Positions 23,409-35,043 of a stretch of DNA of 64,000 nucleotides are shown in pieces (the stretch's first letter is position 1; each line of letters starts with the position of its first letter). The position numbers and the translations under genes are program-made. The DNA comes from Drosophila pseudoobscura (Eukaryota; Arthropoda; Insecta; Diptera; Drosophilidae), in contig NC_046679.1 of assembly GCF_009870125.1 (NCBI RefSeq), positions 8,742,001 to 8,806,000 of the forward strand, written 5' to 3'. The notes under the pieces are model-generated. The model was not told the DNA's origin. It searched no databases and was given only the letters and a program-made list of their open reading frames with translations.

Positions 23409-24356
23409 ATGACCCATAATCTCGGTATGGCGCCATATCGTTTGCCGGGTCCAGCAGGCGGCCTCTGTCCGCCTGACTTCAAACCGCCGCCTCCGTCGGA
23501 TATCATCTCGGCGCCGAGCAATCCCAAGAAGCGGCGGAAAACCTCGAATGCGGCTAACTCGGCTGCTGCGGCAGCGGCGGCGGCGGCAGCAGCTGCGGCC
23601 GCCGCTGCCAATTCAATGCAGCAACAATCAGCACCACCAACGCCGCAGGATCTGTTGCCGCCGCCGCCGATGGGCGGCTTCGGAGACACCATTATTGCCT
23701 CGAATCCCTTTGACGACAGCCCCCAGGTCTCGGCCATGTCGAGCTCGGCAGCCGCGGCGATGGCGGCCATGAACCAAATGGGCGGAGGTCCAGGACCTGG
23801 ACACTTTGGCGGCGGACATCCGCATCCGCACTGGGAGGATCGCATGGGCATGGGCGGTGGCCCGCCGCATATGCATCCCCACATGCATCCGCACCATCCG
23901 GGCGGACCGATGGGTCATCCCCATGGACCCCCGCATCACATGGGCGGTCCACCGCCAATGCGTGGCATGAGTCCAATGCATCCGCATGCGATGGGACCCG
24001 GCCCTGGAGTGGGACTGCCGCCGCATATGAATCACGGACGACCTGGTCCCGGTGGCCCCGTGCCCATGGGCAGTCCCATGGGCGCCATGGCTGGAATGGG
24101 CGGAATGAGTCCAATGGGCAATATGGGAGGACCAAGCATATCACCACATCACATGGGCATGGGAGGACTCTCGCCAATGGGCGGTGGTCCGAACGGACCC
24201 AACCAGCGGGCCATGCAGGGCTCTCCCATGGGAGGAGCTGGCGGTCCTGGCCAGAACTCGCCCATGAATTCGTTGCCGATGGGCTCGCCGATGGGTAATC
24301 CCATTGGTAGTCCCCTTGGACCGCCTTCAGGTGGTCCGGGGCCGCAGCAGCAGCAA

Positions 24357-24388
<32 letters not shown>

Positions 24389-26098
24389 ACAACAACCTCC
24401 GCAGCCACCCATGAACAATGGACAGATGGGTCCGCCCCCGTTGCACAGTCCGCTGGGCAATGGACCGACGAATCATGGCAGTCATATGCCAGGTGGACCC
24501 GGTCCAGGTCCTGGGCCTGGGCCCGGTGGCCTCGTCGGACCAGGTGGCATGTCTCCCGCCAACAGCAACAACAGCGGCGGCGGCGGAGGAGGAGGTGGTC
24601 CGGGAAACAACATGCTCGGCAACAACAACAGCAACAATGCAAGCAACAACAATCAAAATCCTCATCTGTCGCCGGCCGGTGGCCGTCTCGGAGTGCCCAC
24701 GTCGCTGCAATCGAATGGCCCCTCATTGTCGGCCGCCTCCTCGGCATCGGCAACGGGGTCGACGCCCACGCAAACATCGACAGCGACGACCGCCTCATCG
24801 ATGTCCACGTCAGTGCCTACATCCTCGCCAGCGCCGCCCGCCATGTCACCGCATCACTCGCTGAACAGTGCCGGCCCCAGTCCGGGCATGCCCAACTCGG
24901 GTCCCAGTCCTCTCCAATCGCCCGCCGGTCCGAATGGTCCACAAAACAACAATAACAATAACAATGGACCCATGATGGGCCAGCAAATGAACCCGAATGT
25001 TCCTATGCAGCAACAACAGCAGCAACAACAACAACAACAGCAACAACAACAGCAGCAACAACAACAACAACAGCAGCAGCATCAGCAGCACATGGGCGGT
25101 CCTCCTGGTCATGGACCCGGACACGGTCACGGTCACGGTCATGGGCACGGTCACGGTCACGGGCATGTCCATGGACATGGGCACGGCCCTGGCATGGGCA
25201 TGAATCAGATGTTGCCGCCCCAGCAACCATCGCATCTTGGTCCACCGCACCCGCAGCTAATGAATCATCCGCACCATCATCCGGGTGGACCACCCCCGCC
25301 CCATATGATGGGTCCCGGCGGACCAGGCGGCGGCATGCATGGTGGACCAGGCGGTATGCCTCCCCACATGGGCGGCGGCGGCCCCAATCCCCACATGATG
25401 GGCGGACCGCACGGGAATGCGGGTCCGCACATGGGACACGGGCATATGGGCGGTGTGCCAGGACCAGGCCCGGGACCAGGAGGTATGAACGGACCCCCAC
25501 ACCCGCACATGTCGCCCCACCACGCACACGCCCATCCCCACCATCATCACAGTCCCATGGGTGGCCCCGGACCCAATATGTTTGGCGGCGGGGGACCCAT
25601 GGGTCCTGGCGGACCGATGGGAAACATGGGACCCATGGGCGGCGGCGGGCCAATGGGTGGACCGATGGGAGTGGGACCCAAGCCGATGACAATGAGCGGT
25701 GGCAAGATGTATCCGCCTGGGCAGCCGATGGTCTTCAATCCCCAGAATCCCAATGCGCCGCCCATATATCCCTGTGGCATGTGCCACAAGGAGGTGAACG
25801 ACAACGATGAGGCCGTGTTCTGTGAATCCGGATGCAACTTCTTCTTTCACAGGTAAATTACACAGCCAGCGGAATCTGCATTAGAATCATTAAAGGGTTT
25901 CCCCGTAACTAAACCTGAATCTTTGTGTTCTCTCTCTACTTTTTCTTCTCTACTTTCTATATAATCTCCAATCGCAGAACCTGCGTGGGGCTGACCGAGG
26001 CGGCCTTCCAAATGCTCAACAAGGAGGTGTTTGCAGAGTGGTGCTGCGACAAGTGTGTGTCTTCCAAGCATATTCCCATGGTCAAGTTCAAATGTTGA
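23409..26098 (+). CDS. pygo: Pygopus, Wnt/Wingless nuclear co-activator, 854 aa, two coding exons
   Basis: Pygo binds Legless/BCL9 and, through its PHD finger, dimethylated H3K4, to activate Armadillo/TCF target genes. Exons are 23409-25852 and 25978-26098 (2565 nt). The N-terminal homology domain contains a basic nuclear signal (NPKKRRKTS) and the NPF motif in TIIASNPFDDSP (about residue 100). A long Gly/Pro/Met/His/Gln/Asn-rich linker follows, with two polyglutamine tracts (around 24343-24393 and 25007-25080) and a GHGHGH stretch at about 25107-25180. The C-terminal PHD finger starts IYPCGMCHKEVNDNDEAVFC and shows the zinc ligands CxxC, CxxxC, HRTC and WCCDKC. It is slightly longer than the 815 aa I remember for D. 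melanogaster, consistent with repeat expansion in the linker. The final intron cuts the PHD finger at the HRTC motif. Confidence 0.97.
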
Positions 26099-27067
26099 AG
26101 CGGAATGGATGAACGGAATACGGAAGGCAGCAGCGAAGGAACCTATCAATCAACCACCAGCAACAACACCACCAACACCAGCTAGCACTCACTCACTGTA
26201 TAAAATATCCAAGCATACTCTACTATCTTAATTGTACAATTTATAAGCTGCTCAATAGTCAAGTCATGTCCCGCCCCCCCCTCCCCACGATTACCCCCGG
26301 ATGCCGCCCAGGCCGTGGCCGAGAGACGATGGCAGGCCCCGAACTAAAGTGCCGGAGCAGTGTTGTGACTTTCAGCTCCGGGCTCCCAGGATCCATCCGG
26401 CTCAAGATCCCAAATCCTCTTTAAGCGCAAGCAAGCGCAAAAGAAAAAACCTAAACGAAATCTGTAAACGAAATATGTTTAATTGTAATATAAATGTAAT
26501 GTGTATATGTCTGCTCGTTCAGCAAAAGAAAAGAGCAATCAAACCAGACCAGACGAAGCGCAGTGTGTGTGTGCCCCCCCCCCCGCTTGGCGCATCAGGG
26601 CAATCAAAAACCAAGCTAAGGAACATCTAGAATCTAGTTTGTAATATAAAGCAAAATTTGATAGGCGTTAAATGTGACAAAAACTTAAGGAAACACCCAC
26701 ACACACACACACACGGCCGTCAAAAGCGTCTTGTCTTGGGCTTTTGTTCGGGGGGAAAATGGGGGAAGTGTGGCGACACACACACACACAGATAGACAAA
26801 TACACAAACACACACACACAGACATAATTATATATATACATATATATCTAACGACATATTTAAATAATAAAAAAAAAGAACGACACCATTTGACGACGGG
26901 ATGGATATATACAAATTGTAACGAAATGAAATTATCATTGTGAAATTTTGCTGCAAATGTGCGGGCGTGCATGCATGCGTGTGTGAGTGCGTGACTGTGT
27001 GTGTTATTTGTTAATATCAATTTTATTTTATTTTTTATACCTGCGTGTGAATCTTACATTTTAAATA

Positions 27068-27105
<38 letters not shown>

Positions 27106-28203
27106 GGTACATTTTACACAATTAAATATAGCAAAGAATTGCGGAGGATATCGACTGCGAACAAAAATCGAAAAGCACAAGAAATTATAAATTCATGCGA
27201 AAGATATATAAAAATTTGTAATTTAAGACGAATGTTAAAAGAGCGCAGCGAAAATGGACAGACGATTCAAAAAAGGCAAAAACAAATTTGTAAAAATAGG
27301 AAAAACAAAAACAAGTACTCTAGGATATTGCAACTTTAAGTTATTTATAATTAAATAAAACTACAATATAAACAACAAAAAATAAAGTAAGAATGAGTTT
27401 TTCACATATCGAATTTCTTTTTGTGGCTCTCAAATTTTCTTGGCCACGAATCGGCACGAATTGTGTAATTTCCACTTTGTTAGATCCCTAAATCATTTAT
27501 TAGAGCTTATAGAACGGGCCGTATAATCTTCAGAGACCCAAAAACTTTATCAGAACGTTGAAATCTTCGTTACATCAATTCATCTTTGGGTAAAATATGT
27601 TTCAAGCCGATGGTAGGCTTCAGTCCAGAAAAAGAACAGCGAAACTCAGAGTCAGAGTCATATTGTTTCCTTTTTACTATTCTCGGGAATTCCTCTTTTC
27701 AGCGTATGCTTGATTGCAATTTCTGGACAATAAAATTCTCAAGTTCAACTCTGATTGCATTGCATATACATTTATTATAGTTTATAGTTTTATACTTAGG
27801 CTAAATGCACAGGCCAGGCTAATTGGGGGGCATAAACATATACATACAATATATTTAAAAAATTTAAATGATGCTGGAGCTGGATGCTACACAAAACCCC
27901 TACGTTTTCGAAATGGGGGCAGGCCCCGGCTGGGCAATAACAATTCATGCTCAAATTTAATTCAAAGAATGTGTTTGTGTACGCCACTGGCAAAGCCATT
28001 GCATATGGAGTGCTTGCTGGCAGGTAATGGCCAATGGGGGAGGGGTTGGGCACAAATATTACAGAGACAATCACTTAAACGTTAAAAATTATGAATTTTT
28101 TGATTAATTTTTAGGGTTCTTCTTTTTCTCTTTATAGTTGTGTTGTTTAGATTATATTGACGGCACGCAGAAACCAGACGAGATTCCTGCATGGCTCGCT
28201 GTC
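26099..28203 (+). other. pygo 3' UTR and pygo/gammaCOP intergenic region
   Basis: The stretch carries several simple repeats: CA runs (26698-26715, 26778-26820), a C run (26573-26584) and GATT repeats (27068-27105). AATAAA signals at 27354 and 27381 probably end the pygo transcript. From about 27400 to 28200 the DNA is AT-rich with no gene seen; its right end holds the gammaCOP 3' UTR. Confidence 0.55.
27068..27106 (+). repeat. GATT tetranucleotide microsatellite
   Basis: Nine to ten consecutive GATT/TTGA units in the pygo 3' UTR. It is a likely polymorphic marker with no evident function. Confidence 0.9.
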
Positions 28204-31200
28204 TTATCCGATGGCCGCTGTTATTAGCTCTGCTACATCCTGATCTGTGCTGCGCACCGTCAGATTCAGCGTAACGCCCTCGGAAAGTGCCAGCTTTGCC
28301 CGCACCAGAACCTCGGCGCCGCCTCTAAAGGTGCCTGAAAAATGCCACAAAGAATACAAAACATTTAAGATACGATTCAGTAGAAGCTGCGAACTAGATT
28401 TGTACCCGAACAGAGCAGCGTGTGCAGGTGTGTGCCTTCGGGCACCTTTTCAGAGAGATTTGCAGAGCCCAGGCCAAGGATTTTCATAATAGTGTTGACA
28501 GCATCCTGCAACGTGGTGACGGCTGACAGCACAAACGTATCCTCGGCTTGCAGCCACTCTGGGGGATGGCAGAAATATATAGACATTCATTAGACATCTA
28601 CGGCGTCAATTTTGAAAGGTTTGCATTCTTACCTTCACTATCGGCTGCATCCCAGGCCACCTGGAAGTTATTCTTTTTCGATTTCTGTATCTGATCGGCC
28701 ACTGTGATCTCCATGTCCTCCAGCATATACTCGTCATCATAGCCCTCCTCCGAGTCGGGCTCCCCGGTGTTAGGATCGCAATCCTTGACCACAAATCGCA
28801 ACGTGGCCCCAAAGGTTGCTAAAAGAGAAGAGAGCATTGAGTACTAGGCACACTCTGGATGACAATCGACTCACCTATGGAACTGCCCGCATCCGGTGGG
28901 AACTCCACGATGACATATGTGGTCTGCAGTTCGTTGTACGGCAGCTTGGGGCATGGTACAACGGCTCTGGTTGTGAATCCTTCGGGCAGGGTCAACTCCA
29001 CGCGCACGTTCTCCAGAAACTGATCGGACAGTGTGTTGAGGCAATCAAATTGAAAGACCACATGCTGCCCAAAGATGTGCTTGATGCATTGCACCGTGTA
29101 CTCCGTCTCGCTTTCGGTCAGCTGTATGGGTGCCGTGCTGCGATGCACGGGACCGAGCACCTGAATGCCCGGCAGCTGGGCCAACCGCGATGCACTCTCC
29201 TCCTCTCGTGTGATCTTCGGCGGCCGTGGGGCGCTGGAGACCAGCATCACATCATTGCTGATCTCTGCTCGGACAACGGCGGCGGCCTTGGGCACAACGG
29301 AAATGTCAAAGCGCTTCTCCAGATCGCCGTTCAAATGATCCACCAAAGCCTTCTCCAGCAGCGCCAGCGAGCAGTTCTCGCGCTCAATAATGTAGTTCTT
29401 GTACAGATCGGCTCGCTCCGTGTTGAGGATGGTTAAGTAGTAGGTGGCACGGTCGCGCACCTCATCATCCGGATCCATCTGGCAGCGGCCAAGCAGAACA
29501 AGAATGTTGGTAAGTAAAGCCGGGCAGGAGGCTCCAAATTGGGACAGTGCGGTCACGGCAGCCGCCCGCACAATGGGGCTCTCCAGGATAACACGATTGT
29601 AGATGAAGCGGATGTACTTCGAGGGCGTGGCCGCGAAGGGTCCCTCCTTGCCCATCAAATGGAGAATTCGTACCGCCAGCGAGACATGCTCACAGTCCTC
29701 AATGAATTCGCAGAGATGCGACAGCCCGGACTCCTTAGCGTCGGCATTCTCCTCAATAATCGTAATGATGGTGTCCACAATAGATGTCTTGTACTCCAGA
29801 CCGCCCTCCTCGCGCAGCATGCCACTGAGGAAGTTCATCAGGACAGTGTGCTTCCTGGGATACTTGGTGCAGAGGGCACAGATGGCCTGGACCACCACTA
29901 TCTTGAACTCGTCTGAGATCTCTGCCACAAATGTGGAGATCTGCTTCATTAGACGCTCCACCGAGGACTCGGCGCCGGTCTTTAGAAGCGTGGTAATTGC
30001 CAGAGTAGCCACCGATCGATTGGAGTCCGTGATGAGACCCTCCAGGTCCAGATTGCATGTGGTCACCGCTGCCGGATGGGTCATGGCTACCTTGTTGAGC
30101 GTCCGAACAGCAGCAAAACGCAACGTGGCCTTGGGCGAGCTGCAGAACAGCTGAAGGATGGAGAAGGCCGGCGACAGCATGCGGTGATTGGTGTTCTTCA
30201 GATTGACAATTGCATGGGCTGCCTCATAGATGACCATCTCGCTCTTGTGGCGCAGACAAGTCTCGATAAAGGTGAACAGAGGCGAGTCCGACAGCTCTTC
30301 CGAGGGTATATCCTCCTCTTCGATGAGTTTACAGGCAATACGTATCTAAAGAAACATGTCTTAATCAAATATCCAGCATTAAATATAGCTTTCCGCCATT
30401 TACCAGCATGCAGACAGCATAGGGACTCTTCAGGGAGCTGCGCGTCAGCTTGTTGACCAGCTTCGAGACCGCCAAGCGATCCGATTTGCGAATGTGATAG
30501 AGCAGACCGAGGGCATGGTACTGCACCATAATGTTGTCGCTGTTCATTGCCTCCTGGGCCTCGTTGGCCCAACGCTTGACCACATCGCCGGCTGTGGTGG
30601 CGAGACGCAGCGAACTGACCAGAGCGGCACAGGATACAGCGGCGTTCTTGTCCACGATGCACTGCTTCATGTAACGCTCGACGGCCTGCAGCATGGTGTG
30701 ATCCGTGATACTGCAGAGGGCACGAATGGCAGCCGCACGATACAGATCCTCTTTGCCGGTCATATCCTTGGTCAGCGAACTGGTGACAATGATCACATCT
30801 TCGGCCACCGAGCTCAGCTCCTTGATGCCCAAATAGACCATGCGACGCAGCACCACATCCTTGGACTGGAACAGCTTGGTCATCGCGAAGAAGCAGTCGG
30901 TGGCCTCGCGTGGCACCAGCGTCTCGCCCTGGTTGATCAGGTAGAGGATCTTGGTGAGAATGTGAATGCATTTGCGGGCATTCACCGGCGTCTCGTTAAA
31001 CGTGCGCGTCTCCTGCAGCACAGAAGTCTTCTCCAGGTTCTGGTATGCATTTGTCGGGCCTGGGCGTTTTTTTTTTAGGGAGGAAAAATATTTCATGTTT
31101 TCCGTCAGTACATACAAATTTGTTTAATAACTTTAGGACTTGTTTTTGTTGTTTTTTGTATATATATTTGCTGGATTCTGTGTTAGTGTGTGTATGTCTG

Positions 31201-31376
31201 TCTGTGTGTGGAAACTGCTGGTTGCCAGCGGAGCACCTTTTCCGCAGAGCTGTGCTGGAGTTGCTCCCCTTTATCGGTCGTTGTGGCTCTTCGTGCTGTG
31301 CGATTAGTAAGCTCTGGGCGTTAAATTGCTACTCACCGTCATCCTCTTCCTCTTTGTCGCGGCGGAACGAACCCAT
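28204..31376 (-). CDS. gammaCOP: Coatomer subunit gamma (gamma-COP), 878 aa, six exons
   Basis: Gamma-COP is a subunit of the COPI coat that buds retrograde Golgi-to-ER and intra-Golgi vesicles after Arf1 recruitment. Exons are 31337-31376, 30404-31059, 28875-30345, 28633-28818, 28406-28558 and 28204-28334 (2637 nt). The protein begins [14 protein letters not shown]. The adaptin-like HEAT solenoid fills residues of about 20-550, with [20 protein letters not shown] and [20 protein letters not shown] visible. After a linker, the gamma-COP appendage domain follows, with [11 protein letters not shown] absent of gaps and the C-terminal platform ending AELITAAIG. The length equals the family norm. 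The gene is tail-to-tail with pygo; the first exon encodes only 13 complete codons before a 277-bp intron. Confidence 0.96.
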
Positions 31377-31605
31377 TATTGATAAACTTACTTAAAAAAC
31401 GTTAATAAAACAACTAAAATGACTTTTCGGCAGCGTTTACACGTCACGTAGTTCACGCACGAACCAGTTCGATTGAATCGGACTTAGTTCATATATCAAT
31501 AATCGTTAATCGTGTTGGAGTGTGGAATATTTTTAAACAATAATTCTTTTGGTTTATTGATTCGCAAATATCAAATATTCTTGAATTAAAATGACGTTCT
31601 TATTT
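31377..31605. other. Short spacer between gammaCOP and Gr97a
   Basis: Only about 230 bp separate the gammaCOP start codon from the stop of the next gene on the same strand. It must contain the gammaCOP promoter and the Gr97a 3' end. From memory these neighbours come from different melanogaster regions, so the synteny junction may be here. Confidence 0.4.
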
Positions 31606-32945
31606 CTACTTCAGCGAGAACCGCAGCGTGAGGTCACTTTGTATCAGGATTAACAGGAATCCAGTGACTGCCGCGAAAATTGTGTTGACCAACGAGCTGT
31701 TCAGCTCCAGGAGACCCAGAGGCATCAGTTTATATTCGATTGTGGACACCTGTAGCCAGAAGGAGTTGACAACTTGCCTGAAACGCACATCAGCATACTG
31801 TAGGTCTATGCGCTGCAAGAGATCTCCAGTTTTCTTGTTCTAAATATTGTATAATCATATAAATAGATAGTTCTTGGGGTACGGGAAGCACTTACCTCCT
31901 GCAGCATTTGACTGCTTATACGAGATACCAGTATGAGTTCCATGAAAGGCACCGCCAGGAAAACTAATTGAACAATGGCTTGATGTAGATCAAAAGGCTC
32001 TTCATTGATGTAATAGTCGGCAATGGCCAGGTATTCATTGTAAAATCCCAACGTGATGCCAATCAGATTCATGACCATCGACATGACCATGGACCAGTCG
32101 GTGAACCGCAGATATCCCCTGGACCGTGACACAGTCAGGACATACTTTATGACCAGCTTATCCAGACTGTCGGCCAGCTCGCAGCAGCGTCGCATGCGGT
32201 AGTAGGGCTTCTGAAGCTCCATCTGCAGTGGCGTCTGCATCATGTTCACCTCCCTTACAATGCTGCGTATCCGCTTATTGATTGCGGCAATCATTAAGTT
32301 TGAAATCACCAGGCCACCAAAGAAGCAGTTGTTAACCTGATTGGATATTATCAGAGGCAGCATGGTCTTTACGGACGTCTTACTGGTCCATTCCATCTCC
32401 GGATGGGCTCGATTTTGGTAGAGTATCAATGTTACGTACACAATCAACGGACAGAGTATCATCTTAAGGACAGCATCTAAGACTGCTCGCCACACTATCA
32501 TCATCGACATGTCCAGGGCATTGGACACTCGAAAAAGTGGAACACTGTTCTGGAAACGGATAATGCTACCCGTGATACCCCACTGTGTCACATAGTTGAG
32601 CAGACAAATGCAGACATTCATGTAGCAGTATATTTTAATGGTGTCCCTGCTGCTGATGCGGCCACTTGTGAACTCTTCATACACCTGCCACACATAGTAC
32701 ACGGCAAAGGTCAAGCCCACCAAAACGCTGTAGACAGCCACCGGTTTCGAGAATATAAACTTTTGACGTTTTACACTAAAACGACCCCAGTAAATACCGT
32801 ACAGAGTGTTCAGAAAAATGGTTATGGTCAGACAGGGCAACACAATTTTACTCTGAAATTTCCAGCGGTTAAAGCGACGTGGTAGTAGCCGTTTCAAGAA
32901 GTCCGGTAATATCCATCGTGTTGTTTGTCCTTTGAGGTATTCCAT
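31606..32945 (-). CDS. Gr97a: Gustatory receptor, Gr97a-like, 427 aa, two exons
   Basis: Insect gustatory receptors are seven-pass cation channels of taste neurons. Exons are 31896-32945 and 31606-31839 (1284 nt), joined in phase 0. Multiple hydrophobic helices are seen, for example IVLPCLTITIFLNTLYGIYW, VYSVLVGLTFAVYYVW and LVFLAVPFMELILV. A late intron before the last helix is typical of the family. The C-terminus FLLILIQSDLTLRFSLK corresponds to the family signature TYxxxxxQF but lacks the final Phe, as do some divergent members. The close match of several segments to my memory of D. melanogaster Gr97a supports the symbol, although the ligand is unknown. The start is the ATG before EYLKGQTTRW; a longer upstream frame has only a GTG start. 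Confidence 0.82.
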
Positions 32946-34620
32946 TGTACTAAATTTGGGGTGGAAAAGTGTTTTTTCCCGCGCCACTGATTTAATTGCC
33001 GTTTAATTACGCTTAGTCCTTATCGCTGATTCAATGATATCTATCGTAATTGCTTTGGCGAACTCAACGAAATTGGTAAAATTAGAAAGGTATTGAATCG
33101 TAAGAAGCATTGGCCTCTTGCTATTTCAGGAGCTGAATGGAAGTCTCCAATTTTAAATTCAAATTCACGATATTCTGTCGTATAAACGGCGAATGAACCA
33201 CTTTCAAACAATTTCTATTTGGCGCGCACCACTCGGCTCTTTTTGCTTTATTCAAATCGGTTGGGGCTCTCTTTGTTGCTCTCTCTGAATCGGTAGGCAA
33301 CAATGAGTGCTGTATGGGCCAGACTCATGTACCGAGAAAACGAGCAGCCATGTCCCACAACATGGGCAATGTTCTGCATACCCTAGGGTAAATGATATGT
33401 ATTATAGACTTGCGGAAATGTTTGTCATCCCAGGATCTGATAGATGCAGAAACTAGTCAGCCTCTGTTTTAAAGGTATTTAAACGATATTTTGCAATTAA
33501 TGGGCTTCCTTCAGAGACCAAGAATGAGTATCGGCATCAGGATATACAGGAAACTAATCAATTGCATGAATACGTTTAAAACATATCAATTTTTTTAATT
33601 ACGTTTTAAAAACAGTTTGGAAAATAGTATCTTCTTATCAAATCAACAAAATAGGGTATCCAAAGGTTATACTCCGGCTTAAACGCAACAAGTCTTCAAG
33701 TGCCAGCAACATTGTATAACGACATTACGGCTGTTTTTTTTTTGTTAATTTTTTTTGTGTAAACCTTGTTTTATTCAAAATACAACAAATGGGAGTACCT
33801 AAAAGTAATTAGCCTTGTCGAAAATTATTTTATCAATGGGATAAAACTATGTGGGCAGAGCTAAGGGTCTTAGTTAGCCAGCATTATTCAACGGAATATC
33901 AAAATTTAGCAATCGCAATTTAGCGATTACGTTAAATTGTTTGGTTGGTTTCAAACCTTGAGGGAGAACTATTAACCCAATACAAGACAAAAGCATATTT
34001 TAATATTCCACCAAAAATAATAAAAATTGAATAATTTCAGCGCAGTTCAGGTGAAAGATGTCATGTTTTTTTTTTAAGTTCAGATAAAATTCAAATCAAA
34101 TCGTTGAACTGTTTAAATAGAGGGGGGTTAAGTGGGTTAAGTTCGATTTCCTATCGATATACGATATATTCGCGACGCATTTGAAGAAAAGAAAACATTA
34201 AATTTGGAATGTACGATAATGTGGCTGTAAAATCGTCTTCGTTGGCCTGCAATTGTTATTTCGCGTCCGCCGTGTGTGTCAGTGAATAATCAAAGATGAG
34301 ATAGAATCGGGAAAACCACCAGAAAGAGCGACCAAAGCAGCAGAGAAAAGCCTCCCAAGCACCCCCTTTGCGCTGCTGCTGCTGGCAACGTCAGCGGGCG
34401 AGCGGACAAGCGGGACGAGCGGGCGTTGCTAATAATTTCTCCGGGGCGCTCCGCTGGACAAAGTGTTTTGGTTAGCGTGCGCGTATAAATAAATAGCTGA
34501 AAAAAATAGCAAATAGAAAGTGTATACCCCCACATGCCTGTGCCTGTGCCTGCGCCCCTGCCCCTGCCTGTTGTGTGCGCAATTTTCTGCGTTGAGCAAT
34601 AGAGAACACAAGGTGCAAAA
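32946..34620. other. Gr97a/RalGAP intergenic region
   Basis: The region upstream of Gr97a and leading to the RalGAP start at 34621 contains the second dispersed-repeat copy, described separately. The last 400 bp (34220-34620) are probably the RalGAP promoter and leader. No gene is seen. Confidence 0.5.
33835..34165. repeat. Dispersed repeat, copy 2
   Basis: TATTCAACGGAATATCAAAA at 33885-33904 is identical to 7837-7856. The T run with AAGTTCAG at about 34063-34084 and GGGGTTAAGTGGGTTAAGTTCG at about 34124-34144 match the blocks at 7585-7715. Block order differs from copy 1, as expected if units are tandemly permuted. No coding capacity. Confidence 0.6.
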
Positions 34621-35012
34621 ATGTTTACAAAAAAATCGCATGCAGACGTTAAGAAGTCGACGGCCAAGCTACAGGATTGCAAAAAGGATTCAGCCTCACG
34701 CCTGCGACATCTGCGCATGATATTGGGTAAGGTCGTCCCCAGAGCCCAGAAACCAGAGACCTCTGCGTTCACTGCGTTGGCGGTTCAGTGATTCGAGTGT
34801 TAATTATTTCATAATTTATTTGCATTCAAAGCAATGGCAATGGTCGGAACTGGTCGGAATTGAATCGAATGGTTGTCCGAGCCTCTGCGGGCAGGTGGGT
34901 GTCGCTCGAACCATTTTTGTTCGCTCAATGACGTTCAGCCCACAGACCATAAGTGGGGCCGCCAGAGCGTTGGCAATTTCCTGTTGGGCGCAAAGCGCAA
35001 AAGAACACAAAG

Positions 35013-35043
<31 letters not shown>

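Noticed and set aside
23692-24798. Long minus-strand frames opposite pygo
   Set aside because: Cys/Arg-rich translations of the Gly/Pro/Gln repeats in the other strand; no independent motif or splice support.
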